Shown in pieces: positions 13,561-25,324 of a stretch of 64,000 nucleotides of DNA (its first letter is position 1; every line of letters begins with the position of its first letter). The stretch is from Nautilus pompilius (taxonomy: Eukaryota; Mollusca; Cephalopoda; Nautilida; Nautilidae): NCBI GenBank assembly GCA_018389105.1, contig JACATO010000033.1, positions 1 through 64,000 of the forward strand, given 5' to 3'. The notes under the pieces were generated by a model that did no database searches, was not told the DNA's origin, and was given only the letters and a program-made list of their open reading frames with translations. A program made the position numbers and the translations under genes.

Positions 13561-13824
13561 ATGGCCGCCAGTGGGGAGGAATTTCTAAACCGAACGTGTT
13601 TCGTCGCCAAACGGGTTGAAGGCTTGGAAAGGTCCTTTCCCGCTGACGGAAACGGTACTACCGTTCGAGTGGTGTCCGTAGGCACCAGACAGAAATATCG
13701 CGGTGTATTCGTCAAAGACGCGGCCGCCTGTTCAGACACGTTAAAGTACATCCCCGAGTTCCCCGACACAGCAGCGAGTATGGCGTCGGCGGGGATAGGG
13801 TGTCGGAGTGACCGCCCCTTATAA
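13561..13824 (+). other. unassigned 87-codon ATG reading frame
   Basis: ATG with a favourable context (A at -3, G at +4) in a GC-rich patch. It is preceded directly by TTTTCCGATCTACAG, which could also be a splice acceptor. The frame begins MAASGEEFLNRT and ends at TAA at 13822-13824. The composition is mixed and protein-like, with no membrane segment and no motif I recognise. The opposite strand is open over most of the same interval, which weakens the coding case. No donor or neighbouring exon was found. It could be a small lineage-specific gene, an exon or chance; chance is more likely. Confidence 0.12.
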
Positions 13825-14548
13825 GGAAACGAGCCAGACCATGAATCGAATGGAACGTGACTTTAAAGCATTAATATTCTAAAAAATAGCTTCATTTTTT
13901 ATTATAATTATTTTGCATGTTCGATGCATTTAAATATTTCGAAATCTATCATCTAAAAAGATACAGATGAGAACTTTTTGAGAGCTGTGCACCCATCAAC
14001 ATTCGAACACCAGATTTTAAAAAAGTGTTTTTGTCTTTCTACCCGGAATCACATTATCTTTAAATTTAAATATTTACAAGCGTTTTAAGGGTGCGTGACG
14101 AGCCGTCATATGAGATGTGCAAAAATGTTACACACTTTAAGTGTGCAATGTTTACCCAGACTACCAGGGAAAAGGCGGCCAGCAGCCCGCTGAGAGTGCA
14201 CTTCTGACACTGAAATAAAAATATTCAGTTACGCCTTTAGCAGAAATGGCATCGTAAACCTACCAATAAGGATGACAGATATTTGGGCCAATGTTTCAGC
14301 GTTTGGTAGAGCCAGACCAAGTTTGCGAAATCACACGGCGCAGTGTTTCCAACTGGGAAAATAGCTTGGGTGATTTGTGACTGTTTGTCGAAAAATACTT
14401 AATCATGACGTCACTTCCGTTATGGGTGAGCGGTTTTTGAGACGGAAGATGGGAGACGGAGGCCTGCTTCAATTATTGGAGCCACTGAGAAGCGCAATTA
14501 GAAAGCTGCTGGTTCGTCATTCGCCCTCCGAGTTCCACCTCCCTGAAG

Positions 14549-14554
14549 TCTCTC

Positions 14555-14605
<51 letters not shown>
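14549..14605. repeat. CT microsatellite
   Basis: Nearly pure CT tract of about 57 bp with one CG interruption. It ends at a TCTGACGAG junction, not a full TGACGTCA. Confidence 0.95.
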
Positions 14606-14608
<3 letters not shown>

Positions 14609-17600
14609 GAGTAAGTATAATCTTTCTTTGTCCCCAGCATTCCGCGTGATTCGTTGCCCTTCAAAAAGCTGAGCCAGTCTTTTGGTTTAAAAACAACTGT
14701 TCACCGCCAGGTCGGTGAAAAGATGGTTTCCTCTCTCCGTCTTCCTCCCTCTTTCCCTCTCTTGTCCGCTGTGAAGGAAAGGAAAAGAAGGCGCCAGAAG
14801 GCTGTCGAGTCGACAATGACATGGCGAGCTGACCCGTAAGGGGAGAAGTCGTTGTTCCCTCCCTCTGCCGGGAATTAATAAATCTAATCAACTAAGCATC
14901 AACAACGGAACACTACAAATGACAGCTTCCGGTCACAGAAGGGTGCGCCTGCCACGCGAATCTGAAAGTACATCCGCTAACTAGTTCAATTTTCTTCCAT
15001 CAACGACAAACCCTGAATTAATTCGGGTTTTTACGATAACAGTTTCAATTTTAATTCAGTTATTATTCGCTTAGTTTACTTCTGAAAATCTTTCGTTTAG
15101 TTTCCGTCTTCAGTAATTTGCAAAAGAAAAGCCTATCTGATATATTTTCTCTCTCCTTTAAGTATGGATGTCTTTTTCAAATATTTTCAACTAATTTTCT
15201 TACTGACTGTAAGTAAAAAAGGAAAATCAAAATGAGATAAGTAAACTATAAGAAACTGCCGTTTGGATTAAAAACCAATATTGGTTATGGTTCCGAACTG
15301 GCCTGGTTCGCGATATTCGGGATTAGTTGTCAGCGTAAGATCGACAGGAATAAGCTTATCTGCAGGAACTGTGTCGTCTTAGCGACCAAGTACTCAACGA
15401 TCGATTGCTTAAGAAAGAAGAAGAGGAAACAACTGCACAGACGACTTTTCGCATCTCTGTCCAGTCTGGGCAAACCTCGGAGTCACCTGAAAAACTATCT
15501 TAATTATTGGAACTAATCGACTGACTGACTGACATATTTCCATAAAGCAAATTCACAGATGATACCCTAGAAACAGATAAATCGTAAGTTGCACTTTTAA
15601 AAGATTCGGGATGAGCCAGGGCCGGGTTAATGGAACTCGTTGTCTTTTTCGTTGCGCGCATCTCAAGATTCTTTTAATATGTTGGAAATAACATTATCTT
15701 CATTAGTGGTGAACGAACCAATAAGAACCCTGTCTCAACATCGGCTCGGGCAAATGTTTTCGTTTTGTTTTTCTATTTTTCTTTCGGAAAAATGTATTTT
15801 CATTACGATTTAAATATAGCTTTCCTTTTTTTTTTTTGTAAATCGTTTAAGGGAGGAGGAGGAGGAGGAAAAATGCTGCTGCAATTATATGTTTCCTTTC
15901 TGCCGTCTTGAGACTTCCAGGCGGATGTTGGCTGTTCTGACAGCAAACATCCAGTTAGATGCGGGGGTGTGAGAGCAACGATTGGAGTTGGGCTCTTCTG
16001 GACGCCAACCTGAGGTAGTAGGAGCTTTTGTATGTTCCTGCATTCAGAGATCTCTCGGTGCCGAGATCCGCCGAAGGTGGTCAGGTGGTGGTTGGCCGGG
16101 TGGGGAGGGGAGCTTTCTTGGCTGCTTGAAGTAAACGATGTCGCAGCAGCGCGAGATTATAATACATCGTAGAGTATAAGTCTACGCTCTGACCGCACCG
16201 AGATAGAGGGCGCCTCTGCGTGACGTGCACCGTCGCTCGTATTCAAACACGTGACCATGGTATTTTCTTTCTTTATGGCGGTCGTTAGAAATGAAGTAAC
16301 CCTGTCTTTCCATCCGGTGTAAGGATTCCATAAAGCCCACACCACAGCGACAACGAACAGCTGAATGACCTACGGCGCCATGCACAACTATGACGTAAAG
16401 GTTATTTCCTTAAGTGTCTCTTACAAGAGAACTATAGCATTGCTCACACAATCTTAATACATACAGGGCTTTCATCTATGAAAAGCAACAATGAAATTAA
16501 TTAATGTCAAAGATAAGTTATTACAAAAGGAGTAATTAGTTATGGAGTAAATTAGGTGTGTTTCTTTTTGTCTTTCCCTAATGTTTTCAAATCACGGAAA
16601 GTGGTCGGTCGTTTACCACCATCACAGAACCAGCAGAAGTTTCTGAGTCTACCCCTTCTGCTTCACCTTCGCCGTGCGGGCACTTATTAATGGCAGGAAA
16701 CTTGGTTTTTAAATGATTTTTTTAAAGATAAGTCGCTGTTTTTGTTGTTGTTGTTGTTGATGATGATGAGCGAGTTGGACTTCCGAACGAGGTTCTGTCA
16801 ATGGCCTCGCATCCCGTAAAGACAAGTGGCCCGTTCTCCGTCGAGTCCTCCTCCTCCTCCTCGTCATCGAGAGACGTTCGTCGAGCCGACAAGCTCTCCG
16901 GGCCCAAAGGACCCCGGAGGTCGCTCTCGCGTCGGGCTGCTGTGGCTAGACCTGTGAACTTGTGATGGTTGGTTACAACGCTCAGCTGACAGTGGAATTC
17001 CGATACGGTAACGATCCGGAGTGACGACGGTAAAGGCGTCTCCCACCCAAACAGTGGCCCAGACGCTTCGGTTTTAGCGGAAATAGACAGGAATTCTTTC
17101 TCTGCGCTCACGAGCCACTTGAAGGATGAAGGTTTCTCCTGTACGCAGCCCTGTTTAAGATGAGGGAAATTAAATAAAGTTAGCGCGGTCCTAAAGAGTT
17201 AACGACGCCCCCCTTGCCATACGCGCTTTAAGGAACTTTTCAGATTTGTAATCATTGTTTTCATTCAGCAGATATAAGTTGCGTCTTTACCTGCGCATGT
17301 ACTTAGAAAACTCTCTCGACATTCTTATAGCTGCCGCCCCCCCCTACGTAAATTAGGTAAGAGAAGAAGAAAACCATCGACTCGAAGAACCCACCGTGTA
17401 GAAGCACCTACCACAGGTGTTCGGACGGAATCCAGCTGGTCGCCGCCTGTCATAGTATCCGGCTCCCAGGTTTCATCTGAATGTCCCTGGTGGATATAAC
17501 CGATGCAGCGACTACAAGCAAAAACTGATTTTATCAACTTTACCACACGAATCGCTGACGTGGGTGGGGGGGGGGATCGAGCCGGTCATCATAACCCTGC

Positions 17601-17724
17601 CAGCATCACGACTCCCCCCGCTCCCAGCAGCCGGCCGGATTTCTTCTGCCTTCGTGATTCGAGCGACTCTGGCGGCGAACTACTGAACCGACTTTTTTAA
17701 TCATGCAGAATTTCCGTCCGTGTT
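14606..17724. other. non-coding stretch, no gene seen
   Basis: Contains a GGA triplet run at 15855-15869, an 87%-purine patch around it, a CTCF-like AGATAGAGGGCGCC at 16201-16214, TTG/GAT triplets near 16741-16767 and CTC triplets near 16848-16862. A minus-strand frame at 16722-17111 encodes an acidic run from those CTC triplets, but it starts with GTG and has no recognisable domain. A possible small exon at 15163-15208 is listed separately. Confidence 0.5.
15163..15208 (+). other. possible short exon encoding a hydrophobic N-terminus
   Basis: An ATG at 15164 (A at -3, G at +4) opens exactly 15 codons, MDVFFKYFQLIFLLT, followed directly by a GTAAGT donor at 15209-15214. A pyrimidine stretch ending TTTAAG at 15162 lies just upstream. 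The peptide resembles the start of a signal peptide. The region is AT-rich, where such combinations arise by chance, and no partner exon was found. Confidence 0.12.
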
Positions 17725-17813
17725 CTCTCTCACTCTCTCTCTCCATCTCCCCTTTCTCTCTCTCTCTCTCTCGCCATCTCCTGCACTGACGTCATCTCTC
17801 TCTCTCTCTCTCG

Positions 17814-17846
<33 letters not shown>

Positions 17847-17882
17847 GATCTATCTATCTATCTATCTCCCTTTCTCTTGCCA

Positions 17883-17918
<36 letters not shown>

Positions 17919-17975
17919 GCTCCCCTTTCTCTTGCCATCTCTCTCTCTCGCTCGCTTCCATCTCCCCTTTCTCTG

Positions 17976-18043
<68 letters not shown>

Positions 18044-18096
18044 CTTTCTCTTGGCATCTCTCGACTAACGTCATCTCTCTCCCCGTTATCTTGCCA

Positions 18097-18166
<70 letters not shown>

Positions 18167-18217
18167 CCCCCTTCTCTGGCATCTCTCTGTACTAACGTCA
18201 TCTCTCTCCCCTTTATC

Positions 18218-18285
<68 letters not shown>

Positions 18286-18342
18286 CTCTCTCTCCTTTCT
18301 CTTGGCATCTCTCTGGACTAACGTCATCCTCTCCCCTTTATC

Positions 18343-18414
<72 letters not shown>

Positions 18415-18415
18415 G
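17725..18415. repeat. long CT array with 126-bp higher-order repeat and CRE-like elements
   Basis: About 690 bp, the largest repeat in the window. CT, with some TCTA tetranucleotide, is interrupted by CTTTCTCTTGCCATCTC phrases. The first part contains one perfect TGACGTCA at 17787-17794. The second part has three tandem higher-order units holding ACTAACGTCATC, with TAACGTCA at 18066, 18193 and 18319. The spacings of 127 and 126 bp indicate local amplification of a unit whose palindrome already carried a G-to-A change. The 242-codon plus frame across it is a translated repeat, not a gene. Confidence 0.93.
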
Positions 18416-20616
18416 TTAAGAAAAATTATATCTTGGACCGTTCGTTAATTCGCACGCGATGCGCGGTCGGTCATCGAGTGTAACTAGCTTCTATCCGTAC
18501 GACTGCTGGTCACTGAACCGTAACTGACATTCTTGGGAAGGACATTAAACTTCTGAATCTTAAGCCAACGCTGTCGCTGATGCGTGACTGTCCCAAGAAC
18601 CCGGCCGACGTCGGGACGCGAACGAAAGGAGGAGAAGAAGGGAACAGCCCAAAAGATAATTAAAGAAATTAATTTAAAAAAAAAAAAAAAGATTTAGATT
18701 TTTTTTTTTTATTTTTCCTTTCTTCGGTTTTTATTTTCCTACCGAGGGTTAATCGTTGCTGCGCTACTGAGATTACCGAGAGTGAGCGAGATGAACTCGC
18801 CGGAAGTGCAGACAGCAGCGGGAGGACAACAGAGAAAGACCACCGAAGAAGGCAGCCCCTACTGTCATATACCGCCCCGGCCCGGTGCCAGATATGTCGG
18901 TCCCCTCAAACACGTCCGATTCTCGCGTTTAGATATACAAACCCTACACCTTATTCACTAGAACGTGTTGCCATTACTGCGTCATTAATATTCCAAAAGC
19001 CAACAAGCTTAAGCTCTATTTCTATGGCTGTTCTGGGGCGATTTATTAAAAAGAATTTCGGTGGTACTGTCTTTGCACATCTCATAAGGCAAATGATGCT
19101 AATCCAGAACCAATTGGTTTTGAGAAACTAAAACAGCTGCGATGGAGTGACACCGAATGCCGGCCACCTAGCGGGGTTCGGATCTCCTCTGGTCGCGACA
19201 ACCGGGTGCGGGTGCTTTTAAGAACTTGTTTTGCCGTTGAGGGGATATGGAAGGGACCAGGGCCCGTCCTAATACCTGGAGACCGATGCTAGAGTGGAAC
19301 TCCACAGATACCCCGCGGAAAGACAAGGTTGGATGTCTGTAGTAAGGCATAGGTAGAAACTGTATGCAAAACGTTAGGGTGCTCGGCGAATTTACCCGTA
19401 ACCGCTCCCTATCCGAGTACCGCCTGACTTCGACACGCTTAAAGACAGACCCTGAGGGGGCTGATCTCAGGCCGGGCAGAACCCGCGGGACGGTTTGCAG
19501 CTGTGAAGAGTCCGAAACAGTTCTTCGATTATTCCCATCTTTAAGTTTCACTTTATTTTCTTCTTTTAAGCTGGTTTCGGCCGCCGGCACCCGGCCCCGG
19601 GTGGCCGGTTCGCAGGCCGGACCCTCTCCAGCCGAGTTCTCACCGGACAAAGAGAAACGGGTTCTAAACCCCAACTTTTCCCTTTACTCGTCTTTCTCCC
19701 TTTTTTAACTATGTCCAAATATTTATTTCCATACAGTTTATTTGCCATTTCAACAAAACGTAGTAGTAGCAGGAGGAGGAGGAGGAGAGGTCTTCTCTTT
19801 CACTAAATTAGTCGTTTCAAATGAGCTGCGATGACTGACGGCCCCACTTTTGTAGCTCGCCATCCAGCCCTCCACCCTGACCCCTCCTCGGTGCACGCCA
19901 CACACGCGCTCACCGGTGCAACACTGACCCAGAGAACATGACTCATTCGCACGGTGTATTACTCATCGTGACCTTTGCCCGTTGCCAGCCAAATTAATCA
20001 GGTGGGAGGGAGGGGGAAAAAATGGTTGGATGTTAAGTTTGGGATTGATTCCCTTCGGCGGTGTCCCTCCCCGCGTCACAAAAGAATTTTCAGCAGTTCT
20101 CTCTCTGTGTGTTGGTGGGGGGGGGGACTCGAACTGCGAAAGTTAGCTTCCCGACCGTTCGAGTCGGGCCCGCCGACGAGCGCCTTCCTGTGTAACATAG
20201 CCTTCCAGTCCCTCTTGTCCCCGACCGGGTCCAGCCACCGGTCCCCTCCCCCCGGGTGGGTAGGTAGCGGAAAGAACCTCGGGGTACGGGTCAGATGGGC
20301 GGGTTCTCTCAGCTGGAGGAACTGAGTTCGGCATCTCTGATGCTGCGGGAATCACCACCGACCTTTCGATGAGTTGGAAGGGGGGGGAGAGAAGAAACCC
20401 CGGTTAATTAAAGCGATTTTCGAATAATCCAGAGATCGACGTCAAATAAATAAGGGGAAAGTTCATCCGAACGGTAAATAACCGGAAGTGAGAAGGCAAA
20501 ATACCAACTTTCTTTCCTGAAAAAAGAGAACTTTCGTTTTCGTTTTCCAAAGTTTTATTATTTCGAGCGATTTCTTATCTGCCTCATCACCATCATCACC
20601 ACTATTAATAATAATA

Positions 20617-21000
20617 ATGGTGGTGGTGGTCAATCAAAGCCCTGAAATTGGCGGCGAAACCCCGAATACGAATACAAACTGTGGGAAAACCCAAAACGCG
20701 AAAGAAACTTGGGTGATTTTAGAAGCTGACCCGGCCTCGTTCTGGCGGTTTAAATTAAGGAATTCCTCCGGTTTGTTTGTTTTACCTAACACAGTTTATT
20801 CCTTTAAAACTTTGTTCCCGACCGCTCGTCTAGAAGCTCCCCACACAGCACCGATCACCGCTTCTCTTGCTGTTTCCACCCCGAAGGAGCATTTCTCGAA
20901 TTTTCCGCCCGCCCCGCCGAGTGGAGGAGACCGACAGCGTGACGCCTGGTCACGCACGAATGGCCGGGTTACCCGCCGGTCGTTCCTTTCACGATACTAA
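20617..21000 (+). other. unassigned 127-codon ATG reading frame
   Basis: The frame starts inside an ATAATAATGGTGGTGG microsatellite, giving a MVVVV start, and runs to TAA at 20998-21000. The interior is mixed and moderately protein-like, with Asn/Thr-rich, then hydrophobic, then Pro-rich and Arg-rich portions. There is no membrane segment and no motif I know. Because the start codon comes from the repeat, the first codons are unlikely to be genuine. It could be part of an exon, or chance in a GC-richer patch. No splice partner is visible. Confidence 0.1.
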
Positions 21001-22263
21001 TCTCTACAACAGGAAGCGGAATCGCAGTTTGGGCGCTTTAGACATGCGCGTGTCACGCTAAGAAATCCATCCTCGGCCTAGACGGGGAATGCGGTACGGC
21101 AGTGGCCATATTACCCTTTCATTTATGCGACACGACTGATGCCGTAAACCACTAGTGCCTGCTTGCTAACCCTTTCCTCTTGGATCAATCTGATGGTCAG
21201 TACAGACAGGTGGGCCATTAGGGGTTCTGTCACGCCCCGGAGGAGATGCAACTGCCCCCCCTCTTCTCGCGGATAATACACACCCATTGTTACCTCATCG
21301 ACAAAATTATCGCATCCTTGAATTTTTAGAGAAAAAACAACAGCACGTTGGAGCAGTAAACTGTACCCCGATGACCCTGTGTCACTGCTCCAGCTTATTC
21401 CTTTCTGTACCTTAACGTAGGGCAGTAGAAGTGTTCAGTAATCGGTTTTCTCGCTAATACGTCACCGTGTAAGACTCTTGATTAAAACACTCGGAATAAC
21501 CATTTCTGTCGCTCCACTTCCCCCGATTTCCCAGTCGCTTACTTGCTTCCTTCCTCTTCCGGCCACCTGACATATGATCCGACAACCAGTGACCCCTTTA
21601 CAACGCGTCAGGTCATCAAGTGCAAGCAATCAGCTGTACACCGTTCCGAACTTGAATAAACGGTAGCGTTTTCGAGTCGGAAGTTTCCCTAATCATGTCC
21701 ACGATGGTCATCCTTCCGTTGGTAGGGAGGGCGGGGAGAAGAGAGCTAGTAGGTGTGGCAGACCCCTTCCCCGAACACCTGGAACCTTTATTTTTACGAT
21801 GTGGAAGGAAAACTCATTCGACCGGCTGAGAATGAAAAACATCCACGCCAGTGAGGTACGTCAAGCGAGGCGGTGGATTCCAGCTCCGACTCTCGACCAC
21901 GGAAGTCCAGTAATCTAAGAACCGTCCCCCAACCAACTACGTGTCTATAGTAGCGTGTGGCGCTGAGTGCGTTGTGCGGCTGCGCAACGTCTGACGTCAC
22001 TACTTTCATTCTCGCTTCAAAGGAGCTCAGAAACATAAGGTGGCGATCTGGGATTAGTTAATCTCTGATCTCCTACATACACAGCGGATAATCCACGTAG
22101 TGCTGCTGCAAGTTAAGCCCGTGTCTACGATTTCTTCAAGCGGTCGTTTTGATCGGCAGAATCTTTCGGGGAAAAACATCCTTCCTCCCCGAATCGCCAA
22201 TTTAATTCCTTCCTCTCCGCCTGTTTTCAGTTCTACGCGTCGATATTTCGCGAAGTGAACCTT

Positions 22264-22297
22264 CTTCTCTGCGCCCCCCCCGGGGGGGAGGGAGAAG
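22264..22297. repeat. short G/C palindrome
   Basis: An eight-C run is followed at once by a seven-G run at 22274-22288, flanked by CTTCTC on the left and GAGAAG on the right. It can fold into an imperfect hairpin of about 16 pairs. Confidence 0.6.
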
Positions 22298-23761
22298 TAA
22301 GAGAAAGGTAATTGAATAATTATCACAGACACCTTTGGCGAAACCGCCAGAAACCGCATACTGCTGGTGTAATTCGACTGGCCTCGGCCTGCTCCGGTAG
22401 GGGGGGGGGCTGTTCCTCATCACGTGACCGGCCGATGAATCACATGAACGTGCCGGGGTATATCTCTCTCCCCACCGATAAAAAAGAAAGCGAAGAAGGG
22501 AAAGGTCTTGGCTGAGCGCCCATTGACGAACTACCAGCAGCTAATTGCGCATATTTATGGAGAAGATGTAGTGGGGGAGGGGAGAGAGACAGAAGGCCAG
22601 AGGAAGCTTCGGGTTTTGCCGCAGGATGGACGGACGACGACGGACTTTTGTTGCGTTTGAAAAAAGAAAAGAACAGTTCTCCGAATCTACGATAGGTGGC
22701 CCTAACTGCTTCCTCCTCCTCCTCCTCCTCGGGGGGGAGCAATTATTTGATTTTTGTTTCCAGCTAAAAGTACATATGAAAATACCCCCCACCCATCAAA
22801 CACACATCGTTTGCACCGAACGTCAAAGATGGCAGATCTTCTTCTTCTTTTTCCCATCGATTTTGATTCGCAAGAAAAAAATTTTTATTTCTTTAATTTT
22901 TTTTTTTTTAAAAAAAGAGAAAATTATGCATAATACGGCGCAGATGGTATAATGTAAGGCGATTAGGGCGGCCTCTTCTATCAGATGAGACTCGCCCCAG
23001 GGGAGACAATAAAGCGTTTCGTGGTCAAATTGCTAGCGAGGTTTTGCATATATGTAGGACCTTCTTCTTTACCAATCGATCTACTCTTTTCGTCTTCGCA
23101 CCCCTCCCCCATCACCGACAAACGATTATTTTGATGATTCATGCAGTAATAATGCGATAGTTCTTTAATCTTGGCAGAGCCCAGCTTAATTCCCGCGTAA
23201 GGTTCCTATCCATCGAAGGCAAATTTAAAATGAAAATTATTATTTTTTTTTATAACAAAATGCGTTCGATATCCACTTAAAATTATTTTAAACTTTTCCC
23301 GGTGATTTTGCCAGCTCATCTTGAGGAACCAAATTTCTGAGACGGGAGTTTAATGCAAAAGAATTTTTAAAAAATGGAATAGTTTGCTCATGTTTAGCCA
23401 CGCGTCAGCTGCTGGACGAGCAGCTTCCGTTTGCGGTGCACTATGGGAGCACGTTTTTTTTTCCTTCCATTTCTTTTTAGCTTTTCCTGTTTCCCAATTA
23501 TCTTTTTATCTTTCGTGACATATTCTATTACTCCATCCATAAATAGTACTTCATATTTAAAATACAGCTTTGAATAAAAAATGTACATTTATATTAATTT
23601 ACTATTGTCATTTTCATTACATTTTAAATTTGTGTTCTCTGTCAGATATATTCGCATTTTCTCGTAAAAGAATGGATTGTATTTACATTTACATTGTTAT
23701 TTAAATGTGTAGACGAGTAGTTCCTGGCCAATCAGGACTTCCGGTCGGCGCTAATCGACCA

Positions 23762-23787
23762 TGTGTGTGTGTGTGTGTGTGTGTGTG
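23762..23787. repeat. (TG)n microsatellite
   Basis: Pure TG dinucleotide tract of about 26 bp, ending 31 bp before a TAA array. Confidence 0.95.
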
Positions 23788-23818
23788 CAGCCTCAGGACC
23801 TCATCAATACAAAATAAT

Positions 23819-23833
23819 ATAATAATATAATAA

Positions 23834-23868
<35 letters not shown>
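23819..23868. repeat. (TAA)n microsatellite
   Basis: TAATATAATAA-type start passing into a pure TAA run. It is oriented opposite to the TTA array at 24213-24290, so the two can pair as an inverted repeat across about 345 bp. Confidence 0.95.
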
Positions 23869-23869
<1 letters not shown>

Positions 23870-24212
23870 GGGCAGGTTACTTCATTGGTAATAGTAGCTG
23901 AACGAACTGACGAAACTCTTACGTTTCGAGGATCTTTTCCTGTCATCATCAGAGTTGAGACTGCGAAGAGAAACTGTTCCTGATAGCGCACTGTAGCGAA
24001 CTTCGTTCTGTTTTTCTTTTGGTTGTTATTTTCTTTCGGATCAAAGAAGCGGCGGACTGACCGACTACCACTGCGCGGCGCCACCGAGGAAGCGTTACCA
24101 TGGAAACTGACTTTATCACACGAATAAATAAATAAATACAAAACTAGATTAGAAGAGCCTGTGTAATTTCGGAAATTTCCCGTGGTTTAAAAAACAATAA
24201 ATTCATTTGAAT

Positions 24213-24213
24213 G

Positions 24214-24268
<55 letters not shown>

Positions 24269-24290
24269 TATTATTATTATTATTATTATT
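24213..24290. repeat. (TTA)n microsatellite
   Basis: About 78 bp of TTA/ATT triplets with a single phase break (TATATTA) near 24265. It is complementary to the TAA array at 23819-23868. Confidence 0.95.
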
Positions 24291-24609
24291 GGTGAATACT
24301 GAAAACTTCATGAGATTTACCGGGTTATCCAAAACTCGTGTTCAGGGACAGGGGAGTGGAAGGAAGCGAAAAGAAGCCAAATGACATCAGTGTTTTTTTT
24401 TAATAGAAGAAAATGACGAAGAACTTACGGTGCAAAATTTTTTAAAAAATACAGAAACTGTCAGACTTATTCTAAAGAGAGAAAAGAAAGTACATTTGCA
24501 AATTTTGAAAATTATGCATTTTTAACAATTATACTACATTGCAATAATAACAAAACCAACGATACAAAAAAAAATAGTATCTCAACATTTTGATCTTGAA
24601 ATACAGAAA

Positions 24610-24659
24610 ATAATGCATTACAACAACAACAACAACACACAACAACAACAAACAACAAC

Positions 24660-24686
<27 letters not shown>
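24610..24686. repeat. (CAA)n/(TAA)n compound microsatellite
   Basis: CAACAACAA with ACACA breaks, then TAATAATAA, about 77 bp in all. It is the third AT-rich triplet array within 900 bp. Confidence 0.95.
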
Positions 24687-24691
<5 letters not shown>

Positions 24692-24877
24692 ATGGTATTA
24701 GTGGTAGCAGAATTATAAAACATGCATAGGCAGGAAGTACACTGAAGATAACGGGCTGTGTAAGTACGCTATTCTGTAAATGTGTATCAGATTTTCCCTC
24801 GGCCTTCGGTCGCTAGGTTCTGGAATTTATTGATAAAGAAACTAGTGAAGGCTGGTATCGATTTTTGTCAGAGTTTG

Positions 24878-25324
24878 ATGATACCCGTTTATCCTAAAGA
24901 GCACCGAGCGATCAGTGTTCCGACGCTACCCCTGGCGTCTTTATTTGTCACCAGCGAGGGTAAACAAATCTATCAAAGATCCCCACTAGAACTTGTTTTC
25001 AGGCGTGCACGCGGCCGTCGGGGTGAAGAAGACCGAGAAGCATCCCCGCCAGGTAGGTTCGTGAAGTCGAGGTCGTCAAACTCAGCAGTCCACCTGACTA
25101 CCGCGCCACCCTTGTTCGGAGTGCCACCTCTGTCGCAAGTGTGGAGCGATGTCGACAGTAAGAAGAATCATCTTGTTCGCGTGTCCCGAATGGCGTCGGG
25201 TCGGGTCTTGCGGGTTACAGTTATCACAAATGCACCGCAAAGTGAAGGAGAATGGATGTCTGGAGACTTCGTCCCTCACTATCGGGAGAAAAGTCGGGTG
25301 AAATACAACGGGGAAAAAAGCTGA
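24878..25324 (+). other. unassigned 148-codon ATG reading frame
   Basis: This is the longest ATG frame that is not mostly microsatellite. The open frame extends upstream to about 24782 without an ATG; the first Met is at 24878 (MIPVYPKEHRAI) and the stop is TGA at 25322-25324. It includes an Arg/Glu-rich middle part (RRARGRRGEEDRE) and then a mixed C-terminal half. There is no signal peptide, no membrane segment and no domain known to me. The minus strand is also open across 25082-25459, typical of stop-poor composition. A run this long is somewhat unlikely by chance at average composition but not in a GC-richer patch. Confidence 0.13.

Larger units (their letters stand above)
9944..14548. 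other. non-coding stretch, no gene seen
   Basis: About 4.6 kb. Notable are a C-rich tract at 11483-11504 (a potential G-quadruplex on the minus strand), a T9A8 block near 13080-13098, and a GC-rich patch at 13440-13830 with an 87-codon ATG frame listed separately. One TGACGTCA is at 14406-14413. No recognisable domain. Confidence 0.5.
18416..23761. other. non-coding stretch with several GC-rich patches
   Basis: About 5.3 kb. GC-rich patches lie at about 19430-19640 and 20130-20320. A minus-strand frame of 168 codons at 19168-19674 starts with TTG, has its first internal Met only about 60 codons from the end and overlaps an open plus frame, so I do not call it a gene. A 127-codon ATG frame at 20617-21000 is listed separately. 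TGACGTCA is at 21992-21999 and a CTCF-like motif at 19161-19174 on the minus strand. Poly-A and poly-T runs lie at 18675-18710. Confidence 0.5.

Noticed and set aside
16012..16036. let-7-like seed TGAGGTAGTAGG
   Set aside because: The first 12 bases match let-7, but the following bases diverge and no complementary 3' arm (CTACTACCT-like) occurs within 100 bp, so no precursor hairpin forms.
17720..18448. 242-codon Leu/Ser-rich reading frame
   Set aside because: Translation of a CT microsatellite in every frame; low complexity, not a protein gene.
19168..19674. 168-codon minus-strand frame
   Set aside because: Starts with TTG, its first Met is about 60 codons from the end, the opposite strand is also open and no domain is seen.
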